Positions 50,313 to 59,024 of a DNA stretch of 64,000 bases are shown here, in pieces. The DNA lies in the NCBI GenBank assembly GCA_019510125.1, contig JAEKKX010000003.1, forward strand, positions 62,001-126,000, read 5' to 3'. The stretch is from Lysobacterales bacterium. Its GTDB lineage: Bacteria > Pseudomonadota > Gammaproteobacteria > Xanthomonadales > Xanthomonadaceae. Numbering within the stretch: the stretch's first letter is position 1; every line of letters begins with the position of its first letter. The position numbers and the translations under genes are program-made. The notes under the pieces were generated by a model. It was not told the origin of the DNA, made no database searches, and worked only from the letters and a program-made list of their open reading frames with translations.

Positions 50313-51074
50313 TCAGAAACGGTAGTTCACGCCGATCCGCACGGTGTCGAATTCCAGGTCCTGCGAGAAGCGTTCGGTGTAGACCGGGTCGGTGAACGTG
50401 CTGCCGGCGACGTAGGCGGTGTCGTAGTGCACCTTGCCCAGGTCGGAGCGCAGGTATTCGATGCGGCCGGTCCAGTGCGGGTTGAAGCCGTACTCGTAGC
50501 CGACGCCCCACTGGATGCCGCTGAGGTTTTCCGACTTGCGGGCGCGCTTGTGGTAGTCGCCGGTGCTGAGGATTTCCGCGGTCAGGTCGGCGTCCACGCG
50601 GGTGGGGCCGGCGGTGAGGTAGCCGAAGTGCGGGCCGTTGGCGTAGCCGACCTTCGCGCGCAGGCTGTACTGGCGATTGGCCTCGATGCGGTTTTCGGTG
50701 TCGTAGGACAGGGCGCCTTCGCCGCTGCTGAAGGGATTGGAGGCGCCGGCGATGAACTTGCGGTCGTCGAGGTTGAGGTTGCCGTATTCGAACTCGCCGC
50801 CGAGCATGAAGCCGCTTTCGAACTGGTGGTTGTAGCCGACGTGGAGGCCGTAGGCGCTGCCGGACGGGCTCAGGTCGTTCGACCACTGGTCGCTCACGTG
50901 GGTCTGCAGGCTGGTCGATTCGGTCAGCCAACTGTCGCCGAGGGCGACGCGGGCGCGCGAGTCGCCGTTGGCATGGCCGACATCGGCGCCGACGTACCAG
51001 CCGGTCCAGTCGGCGGCGAAGGCGGCGGGGCTGAGGACGGACGCGGCGATGAGCAGGGCGAGACGCTTGTGCAT
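50313..51074 (-). CDS. Outer-membrane beta-barrel protein (Omp25/31-like)
   Basis: A 253-residue protein with signal peptide ending SPAAFAA and then ADWTGWYVGADVGHANGDSR, the typical opening of eight-stranded barrels of the Omp25/Omp31/OmpA-like group. Alternating strands follow (YGLHVGYNHQFESGFMLGGEFEYG, YSLRAKVGYANG, WGVGYEYGFNPHWTGRIEYL) and the protein ends in Phe (RIGVNYRF). No OmpA peptidoglycan domain. Function probably structural or adhesion-related. AGGATTCCC lies before the ATG, a modest ribosome site. Confidence 0.82.
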   Translation of the reverse strand: MHKRLALLIAASVLSPAAFAADWTGWYVGADVGHANGDSRARVALGDSWLTESTSLQTHVSDQWSNDLSPSGSAYGLHVGYNHQFESGFMLGGEFEYGNLNLDDRKFIAGASNPFSSGEGALSYDTENRIEANRQYSLRAKVGYANGPHFGYLTAGPTRVDADLTAEILSTGDYHKRARKSENLSGIQWGVGYEYGFNPHWTGRIEYLRSDLGKVHYDTAYVAGSTFTDPVYTERFSQDLEFDTVRIGVNYRF

Positions 51075-51416
51075 GGGAATCCTGTGGGTTGTCGGAAGGA
51101 ACCGGCGTCATCGCCGGCTGCATGGGTGAACGCCGAAGCCCCGCGGGTCAGGACATCGCGCGCGATGCGCGAAACCGCCGGGGAAAGCGCGCGTTCAGCG
51201 ATGTCCGGATCGCGGACGGTTCCTCGTTGATGCAGGCGTGGGGCCGCAGAAGGCCCGTCGTCCACCCTCCCGCATCGCCATCACCCGCGGCCGGGCCCGC
51301 GCCGCAGGATCGTCGTCCGCGCCGCCCGCCGCCCGCCGCCCGCCGCCGGCGGACATGCGGCTGTCATTTGCCTGCAGCATTCTGTCCAGCCCCGTCGCCC
51401 GTCCCGGAAACCGGCC
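51075..51416. other. 342-nt divergent intergenic region without a gene
   Basis: GC-rich spacer between the minus-strand barrel gene and the plus-strand exported protein. It contains a (CCGCCCG)n-like microrepeat at about 51328-51352 and no -10-like or palindromic operator that I can support. Promoters for both genes must lie here. Confidence 0.5.
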
Positions 51417-51968
51417 ATGCGCCTGATCGTCCTGTGCTGTTCGCTGTGGTGCCTGCTCGCGGCCGTCCCGGCGGTCGCGGCCGAGCCGCCGGCCGCGTCC
51501 TACGTCGAGATCGAGCGGCGGCTGACGCCCGAGCAGCGCCACGCCACCGGCCTGGACACGCTGTCGGCGGAACAACTGGCGCTGCTCAACCGCCTGCTGC
51601 GCGAATCGCAGGGGCAGGCCGTCGAGGACGCGCGCGCGCAGGCGCGGGCCGAGGCCGAGATCGAGGCGGCGGCGCAGCGCCGCCAGGCTGCGGAGGCCGA
51701 CGCCCGGCCGTCGCGCGGACCGGCCCGGTTCGCGGGACTCGCCGAAGGACCGATCAAGGCGCGCATCGCCGGCGAGATCGCCGGCTGGGGGCCGGGCGAC
51801 GTGTTCGTGCTCGACAACGGCCAGCAGTGGAAGATCCTCAAGGGCAGCCTGACCCTGCGCACGCCGCTGCGCGACCCCGAGGTGCTGCTGGTGCCGGGCG
51901 TCGCCGGGCGCTGGTTCCTGCAGATCGACGCCGACCTGCCGAAGCCGCGGGTGTACCGGATCGATTGA
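51417..51968 (+). CDS. Exported protein with coiled coil, unknown function
   Basis: A 183-residue protein: signal peptide ending AVAAE, an N-terminal helical region (YVEIERRLTPEQRHATGLDTLSAEQLALLNRLL), an Ala/Glu/Arg-rich coiled coil (about 68-95, AVEDARAQARAEAEIEAAAQRRQA) and a C-terminal beta domain with IKARIAGEIAGWGPGDVFVL, DNGQQWKILKG and the ending VAGRWFLQI. The last block is common in unnamed xanthomonad proteins, where it forms a small beta barrel. No function known. The ATG lies at 51417 with no strong ribosome site. Confidence 0.7.
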   Translation: MRLIVLCCSLWCLLAAVPAVAAEPPAASYVEIERRLTPEQRHATGLDTLSAEQLALLNRLLRESQGQAVEDARAQARAEAEIEAAAQRRQAAEADARPSRGPARFAGLAEGPIKARIAGEIAGWGPGDVFVLDNGQQWKILKGSLTLRTPLRDPEVLLVPGVAGRWFLQIDADLPKPRVYRID

Positions 51969-52186
51969 CCGCGGCGCCGGCCTCGGCGCGTCGATCGCCG
52001 AAGCGCCGGCGCCGACGAGGGAAGTGCGAACACGACGCGATGGGCCTCGGGCCGGGTCCGCCCGTGCGCGGCGGAAAAAACCGCCGGGAAGGCTGACACC
52101 GGGGCGACACACGACGGACACATCGCGCGCGGAGACTGCGCCGCGCTGCATCCCGTCCACTCGCATCGCCCGCCTTCGGAGGCGTC

Positions 52187-53059
52187 ATGGCTCATCGTGG
52201 TCTCGCCGGGTTCCTCGCGCGCCTGTTCGCCGTGTGCCTGTTCGCCTTCGCGGCGCAGGCCTCCGCACAGTCGTACCTCCGCGTGGTCTCTTGGAACATG
52301 CTGCACGCCGGCTGGAACGGCCAGCAGGACTGGGATGCCTATGCCCGCCAGATCTGGAACAACTACGGCGCCAACGCGACATCGCCCAACGGCGCCGACC
52401 TGGTGTTCGCGCAGGAAGTGATGTACGCCGACACGCCCGAGAACGTGGTGGCCGCGCTCAACCGCGTCAGCGGCTACGCCTGGGACTACCGCGTCACCGA
52501 CGCCATCGGCCGCAGCAGCTACAAGGAGCGCTACGCGGTGTTCTTCCGCACCGACCGGGTGCAGGTGCTGTCGTCCTCGGTGTGGGCCGACGCCGGCGAC
52601 GTGTTCGAGCGCGAACCGCAGATCGTCAAGGTCCGGCACATCCAGACCGGCGCCGACTACACCTTCATCAACTGGCATACGGTCTTCGGCACCACCGCGG
52701 AGCGCCAGGCCGAGATCGCGGCGATCGCCGGCGTGTTCCGGTCGGTGCAGGACGCGAGCAGCAGCGACCAGGACGTGATCATGGTCGGCGACAACAATCG
52801 CGAAGCGACTTCGACGTGGTGGTCGGGCCTCACCGCGCTGTCGCCGGTGGTCGGTTACCGGGTCAACGAACTGACCTCGATCAACACCAATTGCGCCTTC
52901 GCCAGCGCCTACGACCATTTCTGGATGCAGGCCAGCTACGTCACCGAGTACTCGACCTCGGGTCGCGACTACATCGCCGACATGTGCGCGTTCCGCAACG
53001 GCGTGTCCGACCACGCGCCGGTCTATCTGCAGTTGTATTCCACCGCCGACACCGACTGA
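52187..53059 (+). CDS. Secreted endonuclease/exonuclease/phosphatase-fold protein (DNase-like)
   Basis: A 290-residue protein with a signal peptide ending AQASA. It carries DNase-I-fold motifs: LRVVSWNMLHAG (Asn), FAQEVMY (metal Glu), NWHTVFGTT (catalytic His), MVGDNNREAT (Asp-Asn pair) and GVSDHAPVYLQL (terminal Asp-His). These suit a magnesium-dependent nuclease or phosphodiesterase acting outside the cell. Cysteines near the C-terminus (INTNCAF and DMCAF) could form a disulfide. A long gene of unknown function starts 7 nt downstream on the same strand. Confidence 0.85.
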   Translation: MAHRGLAGFLARLFAVCLFAFAAQASAQSYLRVVSWNMLHAGWNGQQDWDAYARQIWNNYGANATSPNGADLVFAQEVMYADTPENVVAALNRVSGYAWDYRVTDAIGRSSYKERYAVFFRTDRVQVLSSSVWADAGDVFEREPQIVKVRHIQTGADYTFINWHTVFGTTAERQAEIAAIAGVFRSVQDASSSDQDVIMVGDNNREATSTWWSGLTALSPVVGYRVNELTSINTNCAFASAYDHFWMQASYVTEYSTSGRDYIADMCAFRNGVSDHAPVYLQLYSTADTD

Positions 53060-53065
53060 GTCGGG

Positions 53066-54730
53066 ATGCGCGGCCGTCTCCGGCTCGCGGTGCGGATCGG
53101 CGCCGGCCTCGCGCTCGGCGCCGTGCTGCTGTCGGCGCTCTGGTGGCGCGGGGCGCATCGCGATCCCGCACAGGCGCCCGCGGAAGCCGCTGGCGCGGCG
53201 CGCGACGGGGCGGGCGAGGGCGGCGTCGCCGGCCTGCGCATCCGCCTGCTGCCGGATGCCGGCGTCGCCGCCGACCCGGCTTCGGTGCGGATCGGCCTGG
53301 CGAACGTCCCGCCCGACGACCGTGCCGCATACCGCGCCTGGGAGCGCGGCGGTCGGCAAGGTGCGGGGCCTGGCGATCTCCACGACCTCGCGCAGGTGAC
53401 GCGCTGGACGAACGCGCCGGCGACGCCGCTGGCCGACGGCAGCGTCGAGGTTGGTCCGCTCGATCTCCCGGCCGCCGACCGCTACGTGCTGCAGGCGCGC
53501 GCCGGCGACGGCCTGCGCTTCTACGAGGCGCGGTTCGCGCGCGGGGATGCGCCCGCCGGCCTGCGTCCGCGCGTGGCCGCGGGGCTGCGCGTGCGTGCGC
53601 CGACGGCGGCGCGCGCGGGCCTGCTCCTGCGGCGCGTCGAAGGCGGCGCCGACGAGACCGCATGGCAGGCGTTGATCCGCCGCGAAGCGCCGGCGCTGCT
53701 CGATGCCTACGACGATACCGCGCTGCCGATCGATCCCGACCACGCGGGCGAGGTCGTCCTCGCGCCGCTGCCGCCGGGCGAGCTCGACGTGGTCGCGGTG
53801 ATCGACGGCGTCGAAAGCGAACGCCGTCGGGTGCGCCTGTCCGCCGGCCGCTATACCGACTTCGCGTTCGATCCCGGCGCGACCGAGCTCGGGTCGTCGC
53901 TGTCGACGACGCTGCTGCTGCGGCTGGTCGAACGCGGCAGCGGCGTGCCGCTGACCGTGCCGACCGTGGCCTGGGCGTCGCCGCGGGGCGAACGCCGGTT
54001 CCGACCCGATGCGCGCGGCGTCGTGCGCATCGCCGGTATCGACGCTTCGGCGCCGCTGTCGCTGCAGGCGCTGTTCCCGCCGCCGGCCGCGTCCTCGTTC
54101 CTGATCGACGCGCTGCCCGACTGGCCCGAGCGCGTGCCGCTGGCGGTCGAGCTGGGCGACGCGCCGCCGGCCACGGTCGAGCGGACGGTCGCGCTCGCGC
54201 CGCTGCGCTGGCTGCAGGTGGACGTGCCCGGCGTCGAGGTGTCGCGGGCGCCGCGCGCGGGATCGCCGTTCCCGGTGTTCGTGCTGCAGCGACGCGAGGA
54301 CGGCGCCTGGCGCGATGCCGCCGCCGATGCGTTCCGGCCGCGCGTCGGCGGCATGGCGGTCTCGCTGGATCGCGACGGCCCGGTGCGCGTCGCCGCGCTG
54401 CTGGCGCCGTGGCGGGTGGCGACGAGTCCGGCGGTCGAGGTCCGCGCCGACGCCTCGCGCTATCGCACCCGCATCGACACGACGGCCGGGCATCGGGTCG
54501 TCCTGCGCCTGCTCGCGGACGGTCGGCCGCTGGCCGGCGCGCCGGTCGCGGTGATCGCGCCGCTGCGCGGCGCGCCGCCGCTGACGCTGGTCGCCGACGG
54601 CGACGGCCGCCTCGTGCTCGACGGCGCGACCGTGCCGTCGGTGCGGGTCGAGGTCGCCGGTTACGCGCAGGCCGAGGTGCGACTGGACCGCACCGAAGCG
54701 ATTGTCGCGCTGGTGCGCGACGGTGCGTGA
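53066..54730 (+). CDS. Large exported protein of unknown function with beta-sandwich repeats
   Basis: A 554-residue protein with one N-terminal membrane segment or uncleaved signal (about 8-27, LAVRIGAGLALGAVLLSALWW), then an extended periplasmic part. It has several similar stretches ending in VEVGPLDLPAADRYVLQARA, VVLAPLPPGELDVVAVIDGVES and RLVLDGATVPSVRVEVAGYAQAEV, the kind of beta-sandwich found in carboxypeptidase-regulatory-like (prealbumin-like) domains that occur in series in surface proteins. Composition is Ala/Arg/Val-rich. It follows the DNase-like gene after only 7 nt, so they are co-transcribed. Function unknown. Confidence 0.65.
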   Translation: MRGRLRLAVRIGAGLALGAVLLSALWWRGAHRDPAQAPAEAAGAARDGAGEGGVAGLRIRLLPDAGVAADPASVRIGLANVPPDDRAAYRAWERGGRQGAGPGDLHDLAQVTRWTNAPATPLADGSVEVGPLDLPAADRYVLQARAGDGLRFYEARFARGDAPAGLRPRVAAGLRVRAPTAARAGLLLRRVEGGADETAWQALIRREAPALLDAYDDTALPIDPDHAGEVVLAPLPPGELDVVAVIDGVESERRRVRLSAGRYTDFAFDPGATELGSSLSTTLLLRLVERGSGVPLTVPTVAWASPRGERRFRPDARGVVRIAGIDASAPLSLQALFPPPAASSFLIDALPDWPERVPLAVELGDAPPATVERTVALAPLRWLQVDVPGVEVSRAPRAGSPFPVFVLQRREDGAWRDAAADAFRPRVGGMAVSLDRDGPVRVAALLAPWRVATSPAVEVRADASRYRTRIDTTAGHRVVLRLLADGRPLAGAPVAVIAPLRGAPPLTLVADGDGRLVLDGATVPSVRVEVAGYAQAEVRLDRTEAIVALVRDGA

Positions 54731-54737
54731 GGCCGGC

Positions 54738-55316
54738 TCAGCCGCGTTCGCGCCGCAGCAGCGCGGCGATGTCGTCGAGACGGTCGCGGATCGCGTGCAG
54801 CGCCGCCAACTGCGCGGCGTCGTGGTCGGCGCGGGCCCCGGCCAGTTCGCGGCGCAGGCGATCGCGCCGGAGCAGGATCTCCGCGCGTAGCCGGTCGGCG
54901 TCGATGATCCCGGCCAACTGCATGTTGTGGGCCTGGCCCTGGCTCTGCCCGGCGGTTTCGATGCGCAGCACGGTCAGGTGGAAGCGACGCAGCAGCGGTC
55001 CTTCGATGAAGGTCACGTCCTGGATGTTCTCCAGCGGAATGGTCTTCTCGACCTGGAACAGGATGCCCTTGCGGAAGTTGAGCACGCGATCGTCCAGTTC
55101 GCACGTCAGCCGCTCGAAATAGTGGCGGGCCCACCACTGGCCGATGCCGAGCAGCCACACCACCGTCAGCGGGCTGAACACGACGGTGACCAGCAGGCAC
55201 CAGGCGACGTAGACCACCAGATAGGGCCGCAGCAGCGGATTGAAGGCGGCGCGCAGTGTCGCCGGAGCGGCGAGGTCGGCGGGGACGGCAGGGCTGGCGG
55301 GAGTGTCCGAGGTCAT
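54738..55316 (-). CDS. PH-domain (bPH2/DUF304) membrane protein
   Basis: A 192-residue protein with two hydrophobic helices (about 31-60) followed by a bacterial PH-like domain: FERLTCELDDRVLNFRKGILFQVEKTIPLENIQDVTFIEGPLLRRFHLTVLRIETAG is seen in parts, the signature of YdbS/DUF304 proteins. The C-terminal part is a charged coiled coil (RAEILLRRDRLRREL...RDRLDDIAALL). Membrane localisation with cytosolic PH domain is likely. Such proteins are usually in pairs (YdbS/YdbT); here it is single. No clear start signal; ATG at 55316 gives the natural N-terminus. Confidence 0.85.
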   Translation of the reverse strand: MTSDTPASPAVPADLAAPATLRAAFNPLLRPYLVVYVAWCLLVTVVFSPLTVVWLLGIGQWWARHYFERLTCELDDRVLNFRKGILFQVEKTIPLENIQDVTFIEGPLLRRFHLTVLRIETAGQSQGQAHNMQLAGIIDADRLRAEILLRRDRLRRELAGARADHDAAQLAALHAIRDRLDDIAALLRRERG

Positions 55317-55415
55317 CGATTCGCGCTACGCATCGGGAGGGCGCGATTCTTGCACGGCGCGCGTCTGGCACGGCGCGCGCGCCGCGGCGGCCGCGTCGAT
55401 CGCGATCCGGCCGGC

Positions 55416-55421
55416 TATGCT
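55416..55421 (+). promoter_or_regulatory. -10 element at the GNAT gene start
   Basis: TATGCT followed by six bases (GCGGCC) and the ATG; no ribosome site between. Confidence 0.5.
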
Positions 55422-55427
55422 GCGGCC

Positions 55428-56132
55428 ATGTCCGCCGCTTCGTCCCCGACCGCGTTCGCCGATCTCGACAACCCGTTCTGGTCGTCGTTGCGCAGCCGCC
55501 ACGCCGATCTCGCGCAGGTCGTCGGCGAGACGGCGCGCTATCCGGCGTCGCACGCGCCGTTCCTCGGGGTCGCGCATGCCGATGTCGATACAGGCGCAGC
55601 GTTCGCGCGCCTGGTCGCGCCGGGCGAGTCGCTCTATCTGCTCGGGGTCGCCCCGCGCGCGCCCGCGGGCTGGCGGCTCGAGCCGCTCGGCGAACTCGCG
55701 CAGATGGTCCGCACCGCGCCGATCCCACTGGAGGACGGTCCCGACCTCGTGGCGCTGGACGACACGCACCGCGCCGACGTGCTCGCGTTGACCGCGCGGG
55801 TCTACCCGCACTATTTCCGCGAACGGACCATGGCGATGGGCCGCTACTTCGGGGTGTACGTCGAGGGCCGGCTCGCGGCGATGGTGGGGGAGCGGCTGGG
55901 CACCGAGCGCTTCCGGGAAGTCAGCGCGATCTGCACCCACCCGGACTTCACCGGCCGCGGCTACGCCCGCCGGCTCACCGCCTGGCTGTGCAATGATCTG
56001 CTCGCCGCGGGCCTCGTGCCGTTCCTGCACGTGAGCCACGGCAATCCGCGGGCGAAGGCGCTCTACGAACGCATGGGGTTCCGGCTGCGCCGGGACATCC
56101 CGTTCTGGTCGCTGCGCCGGGCGGACGACTGA
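55428..56132 (+). CDS. GNAT-family N-acetyltransferase
   Basis: A 234-residue protein. The N-terminal half is family-specific (DNPFWSSLRSRHADLAQVVGETARYPA). The C-terminal GNAT core carries the acetyl-CoA loop VSAICTHPDFTGRGYARRLTAWL (Q/RxxGxG/A type) and the strand-helix LVPFLHVSHGNPRAKALYERMGFRLRRDI. Family relatives of this FR47-like type acylate small molecules or peptides; substrate unknown. A -10-like hexamer ends six bases before the ATG, as in folC and rpoN. A DUF4259 gene follows after 29 nt. Confidence 0.88.
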   Translation: MSAASSPTAFADLDNPFWSSLRSRHADLAQVVGETARYPASHAPFLGVAHADVDTGAAFARLVAPGESLYLLGVAPRAPAGWRLEPLGELAQMVRTAPIPLEDGPDLVALDDTHRADVLALTARVYPHYFRERTMAMGRYFGVYVEGRLAAMVGERLGTERFREVSAICTHPDFTGRGYARRLTAWLCNDLLAAGLVPFLHVSHGNPRAKALYERMGFRLRRDIPFWSLRRADD

Positions 56133-56161
56133 TCGTCGCGAACGACCACGAGGAGACGCGC

Positions 56162-56575
56162 ATGGGCGCCTGGGACACCGGCATTTTCGACAACGACACC
56201 GCCTGCGACTGGGCGTACGGGCTCAAGGACGCGCGCGACCATGGCCTGATCGAACGCACGCTCGACGCCGTGCTCGACGCCGGCGACGACTACCTCGAAG
56301 CGCCCGAGGCCGAGGAGGCGCTGGCCGCCGCGGAGACGCTGGCGCGGCTGCGCGGTCGCGGCGGCGTGCGCAACGCGTACACCGAGGCGGTCGATGCCTG
56401 GGTCGCGGCCCATCCCGGGGCACCGTCGCCGGCGCTGCTGGACAAGGCGCAGCGCGCGGTCGCGCGGGTGCTGGGCGCGGATTCCGAACTGCGCGAACTG
56501 TGGGAAGACAGCGACGACGCCGATGCGTGGCGGCAGGCGGTGGAGAATCTGCAGGCCCGCCTCCGCGCGGGCTGA
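56162..56575 (+). CDS. DUF4259 protein
   Basis: A 137-residue cytosolic, acidic protein. It begins MGAWDTGIFDNDTACDWAYG, the DUF4259 signature, and ends LRELWEDSDDADAWRQAVENLQARL. Proteins of this family occur next to many unrelated genes and have no known function; the conserved first block (GAWD.GIFDND.A.DW) is found also in partners of toxin systems. GAGGAGAC lies before the ATG. It is probably co-transcribed with the GNAT gene and converges on rapZ with three nt between stops. Confidence 0.85.
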   Translation: MGAWDTGIFDNDTACDWAYGLKDARDHGLIERTLDAVLDAGDDYLEAPEAEEALAAAETLARLRGRGGVRNAYTEAVDAWVAAHPGAPSPALLDKAQRAVARVLGADSELRELWEDSDDADAWRQAVENLQARLRAG

Positions 56576-56578
56576 GCG

Positions 56579-57463
56579 TCACTCCAGTTCGCGGTGGAAG
56601 GTCGCGACTTCGCGCCAGCCCTTGGCGCGCGCGTGCGCGGCCAGGGTTTCGGCGAGGTAGACCGAGCGATGGCGGCCGCCGGTGCAGCCGAACGCGATCG
56701 TGATGTAGCTGCGGGTGTCGCCCTGCATCTTCGGCAGCCAGTGGTCGAGGAACCCGGCGACCTGGCGCACGTACTCGCGCGCGTCGTCCTGCCCGTCGAG
56801 GTATTCGCGGATCGCGCGGTCGCGGCCCGAGAGCGGGCGCAGCCGCGCGTCCCAGTGCGGGTTGGGCAGGCTGCGCGCGTCGAACACGAAGTCGGCGTCG
56901 GCCGGCACCCCGCGACGGTACGCGAAGGACTCGAACAGCAGCGACACGGTGCGGTCGTCGCCGAGGCCGAGCTCGGTGATGACCCGCCGCCGCAACTGGT
57001 GGACGTTGGTCTCGCTGGTGTCGATGACCACGTCGGCCAGTGCGCGCAGCGGCCGCAGCAGGGTGCGTTCCTGCGCGATCGCCTCGGCCAGCGCCAGCCC
57101 GCGATGGCTCAGCGGATGCCGGCGACGGGTCTCGGCGTAGCGCCGCAGCAGCACGTCGTCGACGGCGTCGAAGAACACCAGCGTGGTGTCCAGGCCGAGC
57201 GCGCCGGCCTGCGACAGCCAGGTCGGCAGCCGCGACAGGTCGGTCTGGCGGTTGCGCACGTCGATCCCGACCGCGAGCCGCGGCGGCAGGTCGCCCTTGC
57301 CGGTCGCGTTGCGCACGAAGTCCGGCAGCAGTTCGGCCGGGAGGTTGTCGACGCAGTCGAAGTCGAGGTCTTCGAGGGTGTGCAGCGCGATCGACTTGCC
57401 GCCGCCGGACATGCCGCTGACGACGATCAGCCGCGACGCCTGCGCGGGCGCGGTCGGCGTCAC
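56579..57463 (-). CDS. rapZ: RNase adapter / nucleotide-binding protein RapZ
   Basis: A 294-residue protein with Walker A GMSGGGKS (about residues 17-24) and a C-terminal domain of phosphofructokinase-like fold containing [22 protein letters not shown] and [15 protein letters not shown], which in E. coli binds small RNA and glucosamine-6-phosphate to control GlmZ decay. The start is a GTG overlapping the stop of hprK (GTGA), giving [17 protein letters not shown]; there is no ATG for this N-terminus. The hprK-rapZ coupling, rather than ptsN-rapZ, is typical of xanthomonads. Confidence 0.93.
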   Translation of the reverse strand: MTPTAPAQASRLIVVSGMSGGGKSIALHTLEDLDFDCVDNLPAELLPDFVRNATGKGDLPPRLAVGIDVRNRQTDLSRLPTWLSQAGALGLDTTLVFFDAVDDVLLRRYAETRRRHPLSHRGLALAEAIAQERTLLRPLRALADVVIDTSETNVHQLRRRVITELGLGDDRTVSLLFESFAYRRGVPADADFVFDARSLPNPHWDARLRPLSGRDRAIREYLDGQDDAREYVRQVAGFLDHWLPKMQGDTRSYITIAFGCTGGRHRSVYLAETLAAHARAKGWREVATFHRELE

Positions 57464-58407
57464 TCGGCGCGCTCCAGGAAGTGCGAATGCCGGGCCATGA
57501 ACGCCGCGGCCGGGTCCACGCCCTTGATCCGCAGGATGTGCGCGCGCGCCGCGGCCTCGGTCAGCACCGCGAGGTTGCGGCCGGGCATCACCGGCAGGGT
57601 GATCATCGGCACGTCGAGGTCGAGCAGCCGGCGCGAGCCGAGATCGCCGATCAGCCGCTCCATGCCGGTCGCCTGCGGCTCCAGGTGCGGCCGCGTGAGG
57701 TGCACGATCAGGCGCAGGTACTTGTTCCGCTTCACCGCGGTGTCGCCGAACATCTGGCGCACGTTGAGCACGCCCAGGCCGCGCACTTCGAGCAGGTCCT
57801 GCAGCAGCTCGGGGCAGGCGCCATCGAGCACGTCGGGCGCGATCTGGGTGAATTCGGGCGCGTCGTCCGCGACCAGGCGATGGCCGCGGGTCACCAGCTC
57901 CAGCGCGAGCTCGCTCTTGCCGGCGCCGGACTCGCCGGTGATCAGCACGCCGATGGAGTAGATCTCCATGAACACGCCGTGCACGGTCAGCCGCGGCGCG
58001 AGCTTGCGCGCGAGGTGGTACTGCAGGTGGTTGAACAGCTCGTGGCCGCGTCGCGGCGACGCCCACAGCGGGGTGTCGGATTCCTCCGCGGCGGCGCGCA
58101 GGTCCTCCGGGCAGGGCTGGTCCTTGCTGATGACCATCGCCAGCGGCCGGAACTGCATGATCTTCTCGATCGTCTCCCAGCGCTGGCGCGCGTCGAGCGC
58201 GTCGAGCCAGGACAGCTCCTCGGTGCCGAGGATCTGCACCTTGTTCGGATAGATGGTGTTGAGGTAGCCGGCGAGCGAGGGCCGCCGGGCCACCGTCTCC
58301 ACGGCTTCGAGGACGCGCTGGTCGCCGGACTGGCCGGCGACCCAGCGCAGCGCGAGGCGTTCCTGCAATTGATCGAACAGATCGCGCGCGCTGATGCTGG
58401 CGTTCAT
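57460..58407 (-). CDS. hprK: HPr kinase/phosphorylase
   Basis: A 315-residue bifunctional enzyme that phosphorylates HPr on Ser46 and removes the phosphate. Motifs: Walker [12 protein letters not shown] (about 153-163), the HPrK signature [26 protein letters not shown] and an N-terminal regulatory domain. Bacteria outside Firmicutes use it with Npr/HPr-type proteins; in the alpha-, beta- and xanthomonad groups it sits beside rpoN genes. It lies 66 nt downstream of hpf and overlaps rapZ by 4 nt. No ptsN gene is present between hpf and hprK, unlike E. coli. Confidence 0.94.
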   Translation of the reverse strand: MNASISARDLFDQLQERLALRWVAGQSGDQRVLEAVETVARRPSLAGYLNTIYPNKVQILGTEELSWLDALDARQRWETIEKIMQFRPLAMVISKDQPCPEDLRAAAEESDTPLWASPRRGHELFNHLQYHLARKLAPRLTVHGVFMEIYSIGVLITGESGAGKSELALELVTRGHRLVADDAPEFTQIAPDVLDGACPELLQDLLEVRGLGVLNVRQMFGDTAVKRNKYLRLIVHLTRPHLEPQATGMERLIGDLGSRRLLDLDVPMITLPVMPGRNLAVLTEAAARAHILRIKGVDPAAAFMARHSHFLERAE

Positions 58408-58473
58408 GCGGAAGACGGTGTGGGCAGGGATCGGCCCGGCGGCGCGCGGGCGCCGCCGGGCGCAGGGACGGAC

Positions 58474-58797
58474 TCAGTCCGCGGCGCGCGCGAGGCTTTC
58501 CCCACGGTGGTGGTCGACCATCTTTTCCTTCTGCTTGATCAGCAGGCGGTCGAGCTTGTCGGCGAGCAGGTCGATGGCGGCGTACATGTCCTGCGCGTCG
58601 GCGTCGGCGTGCAGGGTGCGGCCGGCGATGTTGATGGTGGCTTCGGCGCGGTGATGCGGTTTGTTGATGCTCAACTGGGTGCGGACGACGTCCATCGGAT
58701 GCTCGAAATGCCGGCCGAGGCGCGAAAGCTTGCTTTCGACGTAATCGCGCAGCGCGGGGGTGACTTCGATCTGGTGGCCGTGGGTTTCGATATGCAT
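58474..58797 (-). CDS. hpf: Ribosome hibernation-promoting factor (short form)
   Basis: A 107-residue protein of the YfiA/HPF family that binds 30S subunits in stationary phase, blocking the mRNA channel. The core [31 protein letters not shown] and the second half [40 protein letters not shown] fit the short form. There is no C-terminal dimerisation domain, so 100S formation would need another factor. GAGGAC lies 9 nt before the ATG. It follows rpoN on the same strand after 227 nt, as in most proteobacteria. Confidence 0.94.
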   Translation of the reverse strand: MHIETHGHQIEVTPALRDYVESKLSRLGRHFEHPMDVVRTQLSINKPHHRAEATINIAGRTLHADADAQDMYAAIDLLADKLDRLLIKQKEKMVDHHRGESLARAAD

Positions 58798-59024
58798 CGA
58801 CGATGTCCTCTGGTTGTGCCGGGCCTGTATCGCGCATCGCGGCGTCGGCCCGGCCCGCGGGCGCGCGATGCGGGCGTACGACCGGGCGGTCGCGGACGCC
58901 TCACCGGTGGACATCGGGGCGGATCGGCGCAGGTGCAAGTCGCGTCGGCGCCGGTCCGATCCGATGTGCCGTTTCGACAGGTTACCCGAGCGCGGCGAGG
59001 ACGCAAGAGCGCCGCGGGCCGCGT

